Under the pieces are notes generated by a model, which did not search any database, was not told the DNA's origin, and saw only the letters and a list, made by a program, of their open reading frames with translations. Positions 16,250 to 24,971 of a DNA stretch of 57,417 bases are shown here, one piece after another. This DNA comes from JALYUA01 sp039931865 (lineage in GTDB: Bacteria > Acidobacteriota > Thermoanaerobaculia > UBA5066 > Gp7-AA6): assembly GCA_039931865.1 (NCBI GenBank), contig JBDTRB010000008.1:1-57417 (forward strand), given 5' to 3'. Position numbers and translations under genes: made by a program. Each line of letters opens with the position of its first letter. Position 1 is the stretch's first letter.

Positions 16250-16662
16250 TGAAGACGATGATGACGAAGAACGCTTCTACCCCGCGCAGGCCGACCGATG
16301 CGGAGCTCGAGATTCTTCGGGTCCTGTGGGACCTCGGGGAGGCCACGGTCCGCGAAGTCCAGGAGACGATTGAAAAGGAAAAGCGCCGGGCGGCGGGATA
16401 CACGACCGTCCTGAAACTCCTGCAGATCATGACCGAGAAGGGTCTCGTGGAGCGGAACGAGTCGGAGCGCGCGCACGTCTACCGCGCGCGGCTCGAACGC
16501 GAGGAGACGGAAAAGCAGCTCGTCGGCGACCTCCTCGAGCGCGCATTCGGCGGCTCCGCCTCGCGCCTGGTGCTCCAGGCCCTCGCTTCGAAGACCGCTT
16601 CCGCGGAAGAGATCGCGGAGATCCGCGAATTTCTCGATCGCGTCCCCGGGGAAGATTCATGA
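16249..16662 (+). CDS. BlaI/MecI/CopY-family transcriptional repressor
   Basis: 137 residues, typical for this winged-helix dimeric repressor family, which is inactivated by proteolysis triggered by its partner M56 protease. The core reads PTDAELEILRVLWDLGEATV (first helices), VREVQETIE, then the recognition region AAGYTTVLKLLQIMTEKGLV, and the wing ERAHVYRARL. The C-terminal dimerisation helices follow. The ATG at 16249 sits inside the second operator. Its stop overlaps the next start as ATGA, coupling it to the BlaR1-like gene. No beta-lactamase or penicillin-binding protein gene lies nearby, so the signal is probably not a classic beta-lactam response. Confidence 0.95.
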   Translation: MKTMMTKNASTPRRPTDAELEILRVLWDLGEATVREVQETIEKEKRRAAGYTTVLKLLQIMTEKGLVERNESERAHVYRARLEREETEKQLVGDLLERAFGGSASRLVLQALASKTASAEEIAEIREFLDRVPGEDS

Positions 16663-18986
16663 GCGCCTGGGCGGCGTTCTTCGACGCGCCCGCGGCGCGG
16701 GCACTGGCCGGCGCTCTTCTCGAATTCGTCTGGCAGGGCGCGGCGGTCGCCTCCGGCCTCGCGATCGCCAACCTCGCTCTCCGCGCTCGGAAAAACGCGG
16801 CGCGTCTCCGGTACGCGCTGGCATGCTCCGCTCTTGCGATGATGGTTTTCCTGCCGGCCGCGGGGTTCCTGCGGCGGCTGGCCCCCGTCCCGGGAGGAGA
16901 ACCGACCCGCTTCGAAGTCTCACCCGCGACCTCGGTCATCCCGCCCGCCGTGGAGGGAAGTCTGCCGATCGTGTTTCTTGCGGACGAATCCGCGGGGCGG
17001 TCCGCAGCCGCACCGTTCGGACGGATCCTTCTCGTCGCCTGGATCTTCGGGGTCGCGGCGCTTTCGATTCGCCTCCTGGCGGGATGGAGGGCCGCCGGGC
17101 TCCTCCGGGTCCGCGAGACCTGGCCTGCGCGGCCAGAAATCGTGGCGATGGCGGAGCGGCTGTGCCGCCGGCTCCGTGTCGCGACCCCGGTGCGAGTCCT
17201 CGAATCCGGCCTCCTGCGGGTGCCCGCCGCCGTCGGCGTATTCCGCCCCGCGGTGCTCCTTCCCGTCTCGTCCCTGACCGGCTTGCCGGTCGAGCAGATC
17301 GAGGCGCTTCTGGCGCACGAGCTCGCGCACATCCGGCGCCACGACTACCTGGTGAACCTGGTGCAGAGCGCGGCGGAGACGCTGCTTTTCTATCAACCGG
17401 CAGTCTGGTGGGTTTCGGGCAGGATCCGGATCGAGAGGGAAAACTGCTGCGACGACCTCGCCGTAGCCGCCACGGGAGACCCGATGGTTTACGCGCGCGC
17501 GCTCGTTGATTTAGAAGAGCGGCGCGGGTCGGGAAGCGCTCGGGCTCTGGCGCTCGCGGCGAATGGCGGGGAGCTGTTCGGCCGGATCGCGCGGCTCTTC
17601 CCGGAGGTTTCGGACCGGCGGCACCCGCGGCGCGGATCCCGCGCGGCCGGGGCAGTCGGGCTCGCCTGCCTGCTACTGGTCGGAGCGGCGTTTCGCGTCG
17701 CTCCATTCGATGAAGATCTCGGGGAGATTCCGTCCCCGCGCACGCCGGCGGCCCTGCCGCTTCCCGCCCTCGCTCCCCTACCGGCCCGTCGGGCGCCTGC
17801 CCCCCTGCCGGCCGGCCGTCCGGCGCCTCCAGTAGTTGCCGTTCCGGCTCGAGCACCGGCCGCCGCGCTCGCGCCCCTCTCGCCGGCCACGCCAGCGGCC
17901 GTTGCCAGCGCCACGCCTGCGGCCCTCGCGCCTCCGGCGGTGATGACGAGCGCTTTCCCGGTCCTTCCGGCCATCGCGCAGGCTTTCCCGTCCGAGGCTC
18001 CCGACGCGGTCGTCGAAGCGGTGCCTCCGACGCCGGCTGCCGCCCCGGCGGAGCTGCGGTTGCGGCTGCGGGCTGACGAGCTCGCCGCGCTGCGCTCGCA
18101 TCGCGTCACCCCGGGCTTCCTGAGAGAGATCGCCTCGCTCGGGTACACGCGAGCCACGACCGATGACCTGATTTCGCTCAAGATCCACGGCATAGACCCG
18201 GCCAGAATCGCGGCGTTTCAGAAGAGCTTCGGCGATCTTCCCCTGTCGCGTTGCATCGAGTTCGGCATCCACGGGGTCACGCCCGACTGGATCTCGAGAA
18301 TTGAATCCGCCGGGATATCGGGGCTGACGCCCGCGCAGGCGGTCTCGCTTCGCATCCACGGAGTGACCCCCGAGTACCTCGAGGCATTCCGTCAGGCGGG
18401 TTACCCGACACCGACCGCCGACCAGGCGGCGAGCCTTCGCATTCACGGCGTCGAACCCGGCGATGCGGCGGCCTGGCCCGGTCCCCGAGGCGCGCGGCCG
18501 ACACTCGACGAGCTCATTTCGGCCCGCATCCACGGTGTCGACGCCCGCTTCGCGGAGAACATGCGCGCCGCAGGATTTTCCGGCGCGGGGATCGAGGAGC
18601 TGACCTCTTTTCGGATCCACGGCGTCGATGCCGCTTTCGTCCGCGACATCAAGGCCGCCGGATTTCCGTCGCTGTCCGCCGACGAAGCCGTCAGCTTCCG
18701 GATCCATGCGGTCACTCCCGCTTTCGTCCGGGAGATGCGCCAGCTCGGCGTCACCTCGCTGAACGCGGAGGACGTCGTCTCTCTCCGCATTCACGGCGTC
18801 ACGGCGGAGTTTGTCCGGTCGCTCGCAGCGGAGGGATATACGCACCTGGATTCCGACGACCTCACCTCTCTGCGGATCCATGCCGTCACCGTGGACCAGA
18901 TTCGCGCGTGGAACCAGGGCGCGCGGGGACGTCTCTCTATCCAGGATCTGATCGAAGCGCGTCTGGAAAAAAGGAGCTCCCGATGA
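16659..18986 (+). CDS. BlaR1/MecR1-type M56 membrane metalloprotease with periplasmic 29-residue RIHGVT repeats
   Basis: 775 residues. The N-terminal half is a BlaR1-type protease: hydrophobic segments near 14-40, 50-72, 118-142 and 333-346, zinc motif HELAHIRRHD (His220, Glu221, His224), and the downstream ENCCDDLA segment containing the third ligand. Instead of a penicillin-binding sensor, the fourth membrane span is followed by an Ala/Pro-rich linker (about 355-470). About ten 29-residue repeats then run from 474 to 770 (core SLRIHGVTPEYLEAF, then an often Gly-Tyr/Phe spacer and LSADE). By BlaR1 topology the repeats face the periplasm. It is coupled to both neighbours by ATGA overlaps. The expected role is to cleave the BlaI-like repressor when the repeat domain senses its ligand. 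Confidence 0.92.
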   Translation: MSAWAAFFDAPAARALAGALLEFVWQGAAVASGLAIANLALRARKNAARLRYALACSALAMMVFLPAAGFLRRLAPVPGGEPTRFEVSPATSVIPPAVEGSLPIVFLADESAGRSAAAPFGRILLVAWIFGVAALSIRLLAGWRAAGLLRVRETWPARPEIVAMAERLCRRLRVATPVRVLESGLLRVPAAVGVFRPAVLLPVSSLTGLPVEQIEALLAHELAHIRRHDYLVNLVQSAAETLLFYQPAVWWVSGRIRIERENCCDDLAVAATGDPMVYARALVDLEERRGSGSARALALAANGGELFGRIARLFPEVSDRRHPRRGSRAAGAVGLACLLLVGAAFRVAPFDEDLGEIPSPRTPAALPLPALAPLPARRAPAPLPAGRPAPPVVAVPARAPAAALAPLSPATPAAVASATPAALAPPAVMTSAFPVLPAIAQAFPSEAPDAVVEAVPPTPAAAPAELRLRLRADELAALRSHRVTPGFLREIASLGYTRATTDDLISLKIHGIDPARIAAFQKSFGDLPLSRCIEFGIHGVTPDWISRIESAGISGLTPAQAVSLRIHGVTPEYLEAFRQAGYPTPTADQAASLRIHGVEPGDAAAWPGPRGARPTLDELISARIHGVDARFAENMRAAGFSGAGIEELTSFRIHGVDAAFVRDIKAAGFPSLSADEAVSFRIHAVTPAFVREMRQLGVTSLNAEDVVSLRIHGVTAEFVRSLAAEGYTHLDSDDLTSLRIHAVTVDQIRAWNQGARGRLSIQDLIEARLEKRSSR
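18078..18983 (+). repeat. Ten-unit 29-residue (87-bp) RIHGVT repeat array in the M56 protease
   Basis: Units begin roughly every 87 bases, each with an [LIV]xSxRIHGV[TD] core and an acidic end. Units 2 (LISLKIHGIDP), 3 (IEFGIHGVTP, one residue short) and 5 (spacer AAAWPGPRG) are the most diverged; units 6-9 are the most regular. Nucleotide identity between units is only moderate, so the array is maintained at protein level rather than being a fresh DNA expansion. Confidence 0.85.
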
Positions 18987-20065
18987 ATTCGAGACGTTCT
19001 CTGCTGACTCTTTCCGCGGCCGCCGTCGCGGCGGTACTCTTTCTCGCTCTCGCCGGCGGCCCCGCGCGGGCCGCGGCCGTCCCGGGGGAAGCCCCGGAGA
19101 GCGGGGCCGCTCTCGAGGGACGCTGGACCCTGGACTTCGACCGCGAAGACGGGCGCGTTCAGCTCTCGATGGAGCGGCGCTCCGGAAGCCACCACTCTCA
19201 GAGCTCCTCGCCGTATCAGCCGTCCGACTTCCGGGATTTACGCCGGCCGGCCGGTGGCGCCGAAGTCCCGGCGCGGTTCACTCTCGTTCGCGATGCGGGA
19301 ACGTTCTCATTTGACGGACACCTCGACTCGAGCGGCGGCTCGGGCCGGTTTCGCTTCGCCGGCAACCCCGAGTTTGAACGCGCGTGGAACGCTTCCTCGC
19401 GCGGCGAGCTCTCGCGGGAGCAGGTCTTCTCGATGGCTCTGCACGACGTCAGCCTCGCTTTCCTGCGGGACCTTCACGCTCTCGGCTACGACGACCTGTC
19501 GGCGAACAAGCTCATCGCGATGCGGATCCATGGCGTGACGACGGAAGAGATCCGCGACCTGCAGTCACTCGGTTACGGAAAGCTCTCCGCCGACCGTCTC
19601 GTCGCTTTCCGCATTCACGGGGTGACGCCGGCGATGATCCGGGAGCTGTCGTCGCAGGGCTACGAGCGCATTTCGCCGGACCAGCTCGTCGCGATGCGGA
19701 TCCATGGAGCGACTCCCGAATACGTCCGGGAGCTCGCGAGCCTCGGGTACCGCCGCATCCCGGCGGACGAGCTCGTCTCGATGCGGATCCACGGCGTCTC
19801 TCCGGAGTACGTGAAGGATTTCGCCTCGCTCGGTTACAAAGAACTGTCGCCCGAATCCCTCGTGTCGATGCGGATCCATGGCGTCAGTCCCGAATACGTC
19901 CGGGAGGTTTCACAGCTCGGGTACCGCAACGTCTCAGTCGAGAACCTCGTGTCGATGCGCATCCACGACGTCTCTACCGATTACATCCGCCGGGTACAGG
20001 CGCGCGATCGGAACGTGTCGATCGACGAGCTCGTGTCCCGTCGCATTCACGGCCGCGCCGAATAA
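18983..20065 (+). CDS. Secreted RIHGVT-repeat protein, partner of the M56 protease
   Basis: 360 residues from the ATG at 18983, which overlaps the protease stop as ATGA and has AAGGAG 12 bases upstream. The signal peptide covers residues 1-31 (AAAVAAVLFLALAGGPARA). Residues about 40-140 look beta-rich (LEGRWTLDFDREDGRVQLS, then AGTFSFDGHLDSSGGSGRF), possibly a small barrel or sandwich. From about residue 147 there are seven 29-residue repeats and a partial eighth, of the same type as in the upstream protease but more regular (LVSMRIHGVSPEYVREV, LGY, LSPES). It ends RRIHGRAE with no anchor, so it should be soluble in the periplasm. It replaces the beta-lactamase position of a classic bla operon and may be ligand, co-sensor or regulated product. 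Confidence 0.85.
   Translation: MNSRRSLLTLSAAAVAAVLFLALAGGPARAAAVPGEAPESGAALEGRWTLDFDREDGRVQLSMERRSGSHHSQSSSPYQPSDFRDLRRPAGGAEVPARFTLVRDAGTFSFDGHLDSSGGSGRFRFAGNPEFERAWNASSRGELSREQVFSMALHDVSLAFLRDLHALGYDDLSANKLIAMRIHGVTTEEIRDLQSLGYGKLSADRLVAFRIHGVTPAMIRELSSQGYERISPDQLVAMRIHGATPEYVRELASLGYRRIPADELVSMRIHGVSPEYVKDFASLGYKELSPESLVSMRIHGVSPEYVREVSQLGYRNVSVENLVSMRIHDVSTDYIRRVQARDRNVSIDELVSRRIHGRAE
19421..20062 (+). repeat. Seven-and-a-half-unit RIHGVT repeat array in the secreted partner
   Basis: Regular 87-bp period; the coding segment for MRIHG (ATGCGGATCCATGG or close variants) recurs in most units. These units are closer to one another than those of the protease, which suggests more recent internal duplication or stronger constraint. 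Confidence 0.85.
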
Positions 20066-20104
20066 CCGAAGAGTCGTCCGAGGGCAGAAGGCACCGGCGC
20101 GCCT

Positions 20105-20142
20105 GTCCGGAACCGGACCCGCGTGAGTGTCCGGAACCGGAC
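20105..20142. promoter_or_regulatory. Two GTCCGG-AA-CCGGAC dyads: probable activator-binding (UAS) boxes
   Basis: Two identical 14-bp dyads at 20105-20118 and 20129-20142, 24 bases start to start, so they lie on nearly the same face of the helix. They stand about 85-120 bases upstream of the -24/-12 element before the MacA-like gene, the usual place for dimers of an NtrC-type activator. The operon ends with such an activator gene. That the terminal activator binds here is inference. Confidence 0.6.
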
Positions 20143-20225
20143 ACGCGAGTCCCGCGAGCGGCCAGAGCCGCTCCCCGAAACGGGCCGGCGCCCAATGGAT
20201 TCAAGCACTTCCGAAGGCGCGGCCA

Positions 20226-20241
20226 TGGCACGGGCTTCGCC
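20226..20241 (+). promoter_or_regulatory. Candidate sigma-54 promoter of the MacAB/ADOP operon
   Basis: TGGCACGGGCTTCGCC has a perfect -24 half (TGGCACG) and GG and GC separated by exactly 10 bases. The -12 half is TCGC instead of TTGC. Transcription would begin near 20252, three bases before the ATG used here for the adaptor gene. If an earlier start (20123, 20195 or 20225) were correct this element would be coding, so the start choice and the promoter call depend on each other. Confidence 0.5.
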
Positions 20242-20254
20242 CTTGTCTGACGCG

Positions 20255-21514
20255 ATGGACATCGTTCGCGAAGACCTTTCGAAGCAGCGGAAAAAGAAGC
20301 GCCTCTTCCTGATCGGAGCCGGCGTGGCCGTCGCGCTCCTGATCACGCTCGGGCTTTCCCGGTTGAAGCCCGCCGCGCCCACGGTGGAAAAGAGCGCGGT
20401 GTGGATGGATACCGTCAAGCGCGGACCGATGCGGCGGGAAGTGCGCGGACCGGGATCTCTCGTTCCCGAGTCCGAGGGCATCCTTCAGATCTCCGCTTCG
20501 ACGGAGGGGCGCGTCGAGCGGCTTCTGGTCCAGCCGGGAAGCAACGTGTTGCCCACCGCCATCCTCCTCGAGATGTCGAACCCGGAGCTCCAGCGGGACG
20601 CCCTGGACGCGGAGTGGCAGCTGAAGGCCGCACAGGCCGAATCGACCAACACGCGGGTCCGCCTCCAGAAGGAACTGATGGACCAGCAGGCGGCGGCGGC
20701 GACCATCGAATCCGACTTCCATCAGGCGCAGCTGACCGCCGAAGCGAATGAGGGACTGTTCAAGGACGGCCTCGTCGCCAACCTCACGTTAAAGCTCTCG
20801 CGCGTCCGGGCAGGCGAGCTCGCCACGCGCAACCAGATCGAGCACAAGCGGCTCGAGGTGTACTCGGAATCGGCGAAGGCCCAGGAAGACGTGCAGAAGG
20901 CGAAAGTCGAGCAGCTCCGCGCGCTCGCGGGCCTGAAACGCTCTCAGCTCGAGGCGCTGCACGTGCGCGCGGGCATTGCCGGCGTGCTGCAGGAGCTTCC
21001 GCTCCAGGTCGGCCAGCGCGTCACGCCGGGGACGACGCTCGCGAAGGTCGTCCAGCCGAACAAGCTGAAAGCGCAGCTGAAGATCGCGGAAACGCAGGCC
21101 AAGGACATCGGAATCGGACAGCCCGCTTCGATCGACACGCGCAACGGGGTGGTCGAAGGAAAAGTCTCCCGCGTCGACCCCGCCGTGCAGAACGGGACCG
21201 TCACCGTCGACGTCGCCTTGAAGGGCGAGCTCCCAAAGGGCGCGCGGCCCGATCTCTCCGTCGACGGCACGATCGAGCTCGACCTTCTCCCCGACGTCGT
21301 TTCGGTCGGACGTCCCGCATTCGGGCAGGAGCAGAACCTCGTGACCCTCTTCCGCGTCAACCCGGAAGGGGACGAAGCCCAGCGCGTGAAAGTGCGGCTC
21401 GGGAAGAGCTCGGTCAACACGGTCCAGATCGTCGAGGGGTTGAAGCCCGGAGATCGCGTGATTCTGTCGGACATGAGTGCGTGGGACGCGTACGACCGCG
21501 TGCGTCTGAAGTAG
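20255..21514 (+). CDS. MacA/HlyD-type periplasmic adaptor of an ABC efflux system
   Basis: 419 residues from the ATG at 20255. The start was chosen because the N-terminus MDIVREDLSKQRKKKR, directly before a membrane anchor (LFLIGAGVAVALLITLGL), fits adaptor proteins of this group, and the upstream DNA looks regulatory. Longer in-frame starts exist at 20123, 20195 and 20225. The anchor is followed by a lipoyl-like half (GRVERLLVQPGSNVLPTAIL), a long coiled-coil hairpin, the second half (LEALHVRAGIAGVLQELPL), and beta-barrel and membrane-proximal domains ending AWDAYDRVRLK. It should link inner-membrane MacB-like transporters to an outer-membrane channel; no TolC-like gene is present. It precedes the ATPase gene by 20 bases with AAGGAG. 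Confidence 0.9.
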   Translation: MDIVREDLSKQRKKKRLFLIGAGVAVALLITLGLSRLKPAAPTVEKSAVWMDTVKRGPMRREVRGPGSLVPESEGILQISASTEGRVERLLVQPGSNVLPTAILLEMSNPELQRDALDAEWQLKAAQAESTNTRVRLQKELMDQQAAAATIESDFHQAQLTAEANEGLFKDGLVANLTLKLSRVRAGELATRNQIEHKRLEVYSESAKAQEDVQKAKVEQLRALAGLKRSQLEALHVRAGIAGVLQELPLQVGQRVTPGTTLAKVVQPNKLKAQLKIAETQAKDIGIGQPASIDTRNGVVEGKVSRVDPAVQNGTVTVDVALKGELPKGARPDLSVDGTIELDLLPDVVSVGRPAFGQEQNLVTLFRVNPEGDEAQRVKVRLGKSSVNTVQIVEGLKPGDRVILSDMSAWDAYDRVRLK

Positions 21515-21534
21515 CGGCCCGAAAAAGGAGAAGC

Positions 21535-22302
<768 letters not shown>

Positions 22303-22308
22303 CCGACC

Positions 22309-22515
22309 ATGCTCCAGGATCTCCGCCACGCTGTCCGCGCTCTGCTTCGGAGTCCGGCGTTCGCGGCGGCGGCGATCGCCACGCTCGCGCTCGGCATCGG
22401 GGCGAACACGGCGATCTTTTCGATCGCCATGGGCGCGGTCTCTCTTCTCGCGAGCCTCATTCCCGCGCGCCGGGCGACGCTCGTCGATCCGTTGATCGCC
22501 CTTCGGCAGGAGTGA
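22309..22515 (+). pseudogene. Miniature ADOP permease: the two ends of the family joined in frame
   Basis: 68 residues. Residues 1-41 are a normal ADOP N-terminus (MLQDLRHAVRALLRSP, then ATLALGIGANTAIFS). They pass directly into the family's last ~24 residues (ASLIPARRATLVDPLIALRQE), so about 730 residues of periplasmic and permease core are missing while the frame stays open. Without the core it cannot form the normal transporter. It has two hydrophobic stretches and could still insert in the membrane. It lies between the first ATPase gene and the first full permease, with a 1-base GTGA-type overlap possible with the next gene. It is either an in-frame deletion relic or a small subunit derived from one. 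Confidence 0.7.
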
Positions 22516-22520
22516 CGGCC

Positions 22521-24914
22521 ATGCGTGACATCCGCCTCGCCCTGCGCGCTCTCTCGAAGTCCCCGGGATTCACGGCCGTGGCCGTCGTGAGCCTCGCGCT
22601 CGGGATCGGCGCGAACACCGCGATCTTCAGCCTCGTCAACACGGTGCTTCTTCGGCCGCTCCCTTATGCGGAGCCCGACCGGATCGCGATCATCTGGGAG
22701 AACAACTTTCCGCGGCACCGCGAGAGAAACGTCGTCAACCCGGCGAACTGGCTCGAGTGGAAGGGCCGCAACGACGTGTTCTCGGACATCGCGCTCTCGA
22801 GCTGGAGCGCTCTCACTCTGACCGGAGGCGGCGCACCCGAGCGCATCGTGGGGCGCGCGGTGACGGCCAGCCTTTTTCCGGTGCTGGGCGTCCGGCCGGC
22901 CATCGGCCGCGCGTTCACGCCCGCCGAGGAGGCCGCGGCAGCGGTTCGCGGAGCCGCGACACCCGTGATCCTCTCCGACGGCCTCTGGCGGCGGCGCTTC
23001 GGCGCAGACCCGGGGATCCTGGGCCAGCCCATCGCGACCTCGGACGGCCGCGCGGTCGTCGTCGGTGTGTTGCCGCGCCGCTTCCGCCCCCTCGGGACGG
23101 AGGAGTACTGGGAACCCTTCCCTTTCACGGAGCGCGCTCGCAGTTTCTCTGGTCGGTACGCCGTCGGCTGGGGCCGGCTCAAGAGCGGAGTCACGTTCGA
23201 ACGGGCACAGGCCGCCCTCTCGACGGTCGCCCGCGGCCTCGAGCGGGAACACCCGGACTTCGACACGGGGTGGGGAGTCCAGGTGATCCCCCTCGCGAAG
23301 GACGTCGTCGGCTCGTCTCGCTTCCTGCTGCTCATCCTCTTTTCGACGGTGACTCTCGTGCTCGCGATGGCGTGCGCGAACGTCGCGAGCCTCGTGCTCT
23401 CGCGTGCGGCCGGACGCCGGCGGGAATTCGCGATCCGGATTGCGCTCGGCGCCTCGCGCGCGCGCCTCGCCCGGCACGCCATGACGGAAACCCTTTTGCT
23501 GTCGCTCGCCGGGGGCGCTGCCGGGATCGGCGTGGCAGTCTGGGGGCTGAAGGTTCTGGTCGCGGCGGCCGGGGACGCGATCCCGCGGCTCGAAGAAGTG
23601 ACGCTCGACGGGCGGACGCTGGCTTTTGCGCTCGCCGTGTCGTGCGTCGTCGGCGCGCTCCTCGGTCTCGCCGGATGGTGGAGGCGCGATCGCGATCTCG
23701 CCGGCGAGCTTCGGGGCGAAGGCACCCGCTCGACTTCCGACGCGCGCTCGCTCCACGTGCGCGCGGCGCTCGCGGGGGTGCAGATTGCCACTGCGGTCGT
23801 CCTCCTCGCGGGGACCGGTCTCCTCGTCCGTTCGATGGGAAACCTGCGGAGCGTCGATCCGGGGATCGACCCGACCGGCGTCCTGACGTTTCAGGTCGAC
23901 ATGCCGCCGCGGTATGACACACCGGAGAAGCAGTCCGCCTTCCTGGATCAACTCTCCTCCGGCATCGGCTCGCTTCCTGGAGTCCGTTCCGTCGGCATCG
24001 GCTCGTCCGTCCCGTTCGGCAACACCGACACAGCCACGCGATTCACCGCGGACGGGCTGCCGGACCCGCCCGCCGGCGAGGAACCTGTCGCCGAGGTCCG
24101 CCGGATCGATGCCCGGTATCTCGCAACACTCGGCATTCCGCTGGTCGCCGGGCGGGGTTTGACCGACGCGGACCGTCCCGGCGCGCCGAGCGTCGTCCTC
24201 GTGAACCGCACGCTCGCGCGGCAGATCCTGGGCGGAAACGGCGTGGGGCGTCGCCTCACGGTCCGGTACGAGCCCGCGTCCGTCGAGATCGTGGGCGTCG
24301 TCGGCGACGTGCGGCTGGGCGGCCTCGATGCGGACGTCCGGCCGGCGATCTACTACCCCGTTCGTCAGACGTCGAGCGGCGCGATGACGGTCGCGGTGCG
24401 GGCGAGCCATGGCGCCGCGCTCCTGCCCGCGATCCGGTCCGAGCTTCGAAGGATCGACCCCGACGTTCCCATGGACCGTATCGCCGATCTGGACCGCATG
24501 ATGACGGACTCGCTCGGGCCGCGGCGGTTCCCGATGTATTTCCTCGCGCCGTTCTCCGCCACCGCTCTTCTGCTCGCCGCGGTCGGGGTTTACGGGGTGA
24601 TCTCCCTCGCCGTTTCGCAGCGGCGCCGCGAGATCGGCGTGCGGATCGCGCTCGGCGCCGCCCCCTCGGACGTGCTGCGCCTCGTTCTCACGCGGGCGTT
24701 CCTCCTGGCGGCTCTGGGTGCCGTGGCGGGAACCGCGGTCGCGCTCGTCGCCACGCGCGCGATGCGGACGCTGCTGTTTCGCGTCGCTCCGGGAGACCCT
24801 GTCGCTCTGGCGGCGGGAGCCCTGATCGTCGTTTCGATCGCTCTCCTCGCGGCGTGGCTGCCGGCCCGGCGGGCCACGCGCACCGATCCGATGACCGCCC
24901 TCAAGCAGGAATGA
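22521..24914 (+). CDS. ADOP-family duplicated MacB/FtsX permease, copy 1
   Basis: 797 residues. The ATG at 22521 is preferred over a GTG nine bases upstream because MRDIRLALRALSKSPGFTAV is the family N-terminus. The order is N-terminal helix, MacB-type periplasmic domain, FtsX permease unit 1 (AMACANVASLVLSRAAGRRR, then EFAIRIALGASRARLARHA), a second periplasmic domain, and FtsX unit 2 (AAVGVYGVISLAVSQRRREI). It ends LPARRATRTDPMTALKQE, the hallmark C-terminus that the miniature gene also keeps. No nucleotide-binding domain is present, so it depends on a separate ATPase. A 57-bp spacer with AAGGAAG precedes the second ATPase gene. Confidence 0.95.
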   Translation: MRDIRLALRALSKSPGFTAVAVVSLALGIGANTAIFSLVNTVLLRPLPYAEPDRIAIIWENNFPRHRERNVVNPANWLEWKGRNDVFSDIALSSWSALTLTGGGAPERIVGRAVTASLFPVLGVRPAIGRAFTPAEEAAAAVRGAATPVILSDGLWRRRFGADPGILGQPIATSDGRAVVVGVLPRRFRPLGTEEYWEPFPFTERARSFSGRYAVGWGRLKSGVTFERAQAALSTVARGLEREHPDFDTGWGVQVIPLAKDVVGSSRFLLLILFSTVTLVLAMACANVASLVLSRAAGRRREFAIRIALGASRARLARHAMTETLLLSLAGGAAGIGVAVWGLKVLVAAAGDAIPRLEEVTLDGRTLAFALAVSCVVGALLGLAGWWRRDRDLAGELRGEGTRSTSDARSLHVRAALAGVQIATAVVLLAGTGLLVRSMGNLRSVDPGIDPTGVLTFQVDMPPRYDTPEKQSAFLDQLSSGIGSLPGVRSVGIGSSVPFGNTDTATRFTADGLPDPPAGEEPVAEVRRIDARYLATLGIPLVAGRGLTDADRPGAPSVVLVNRTLARQILGGNGVGRRLTVRYEPASVEIVGVVGDVRLGGLDADVRPAIYYPVRQTSSGAMTVAVRASHGAALLPAIRSELRRIDPDVPMDRIADLDRMMTDSLGPRRFPMYFLAPFSATALLLAAVGVYGVISLAVSQRRREIGVRIALGAAPSDVLRLVLTRAFLLAALGAVAGTAVALVATRAMRTLLFRVAPGDPVALAAGALIVVSIALLAAWLPARRATRTDPMTALKQE

Positions 24915-24971
24915 CACGCGCCGGAGCACCCGACGCACACGCTACGAATCCAAGGAAGTGAGAGCAGAACG

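Noticed and set aside
16249..20065. Classic beta-lactam resistance operon
   Set aside because: No beta-lactamase or penicillin-binding domain. The sensor region is a repeat array and the third gene is a repeat protein.
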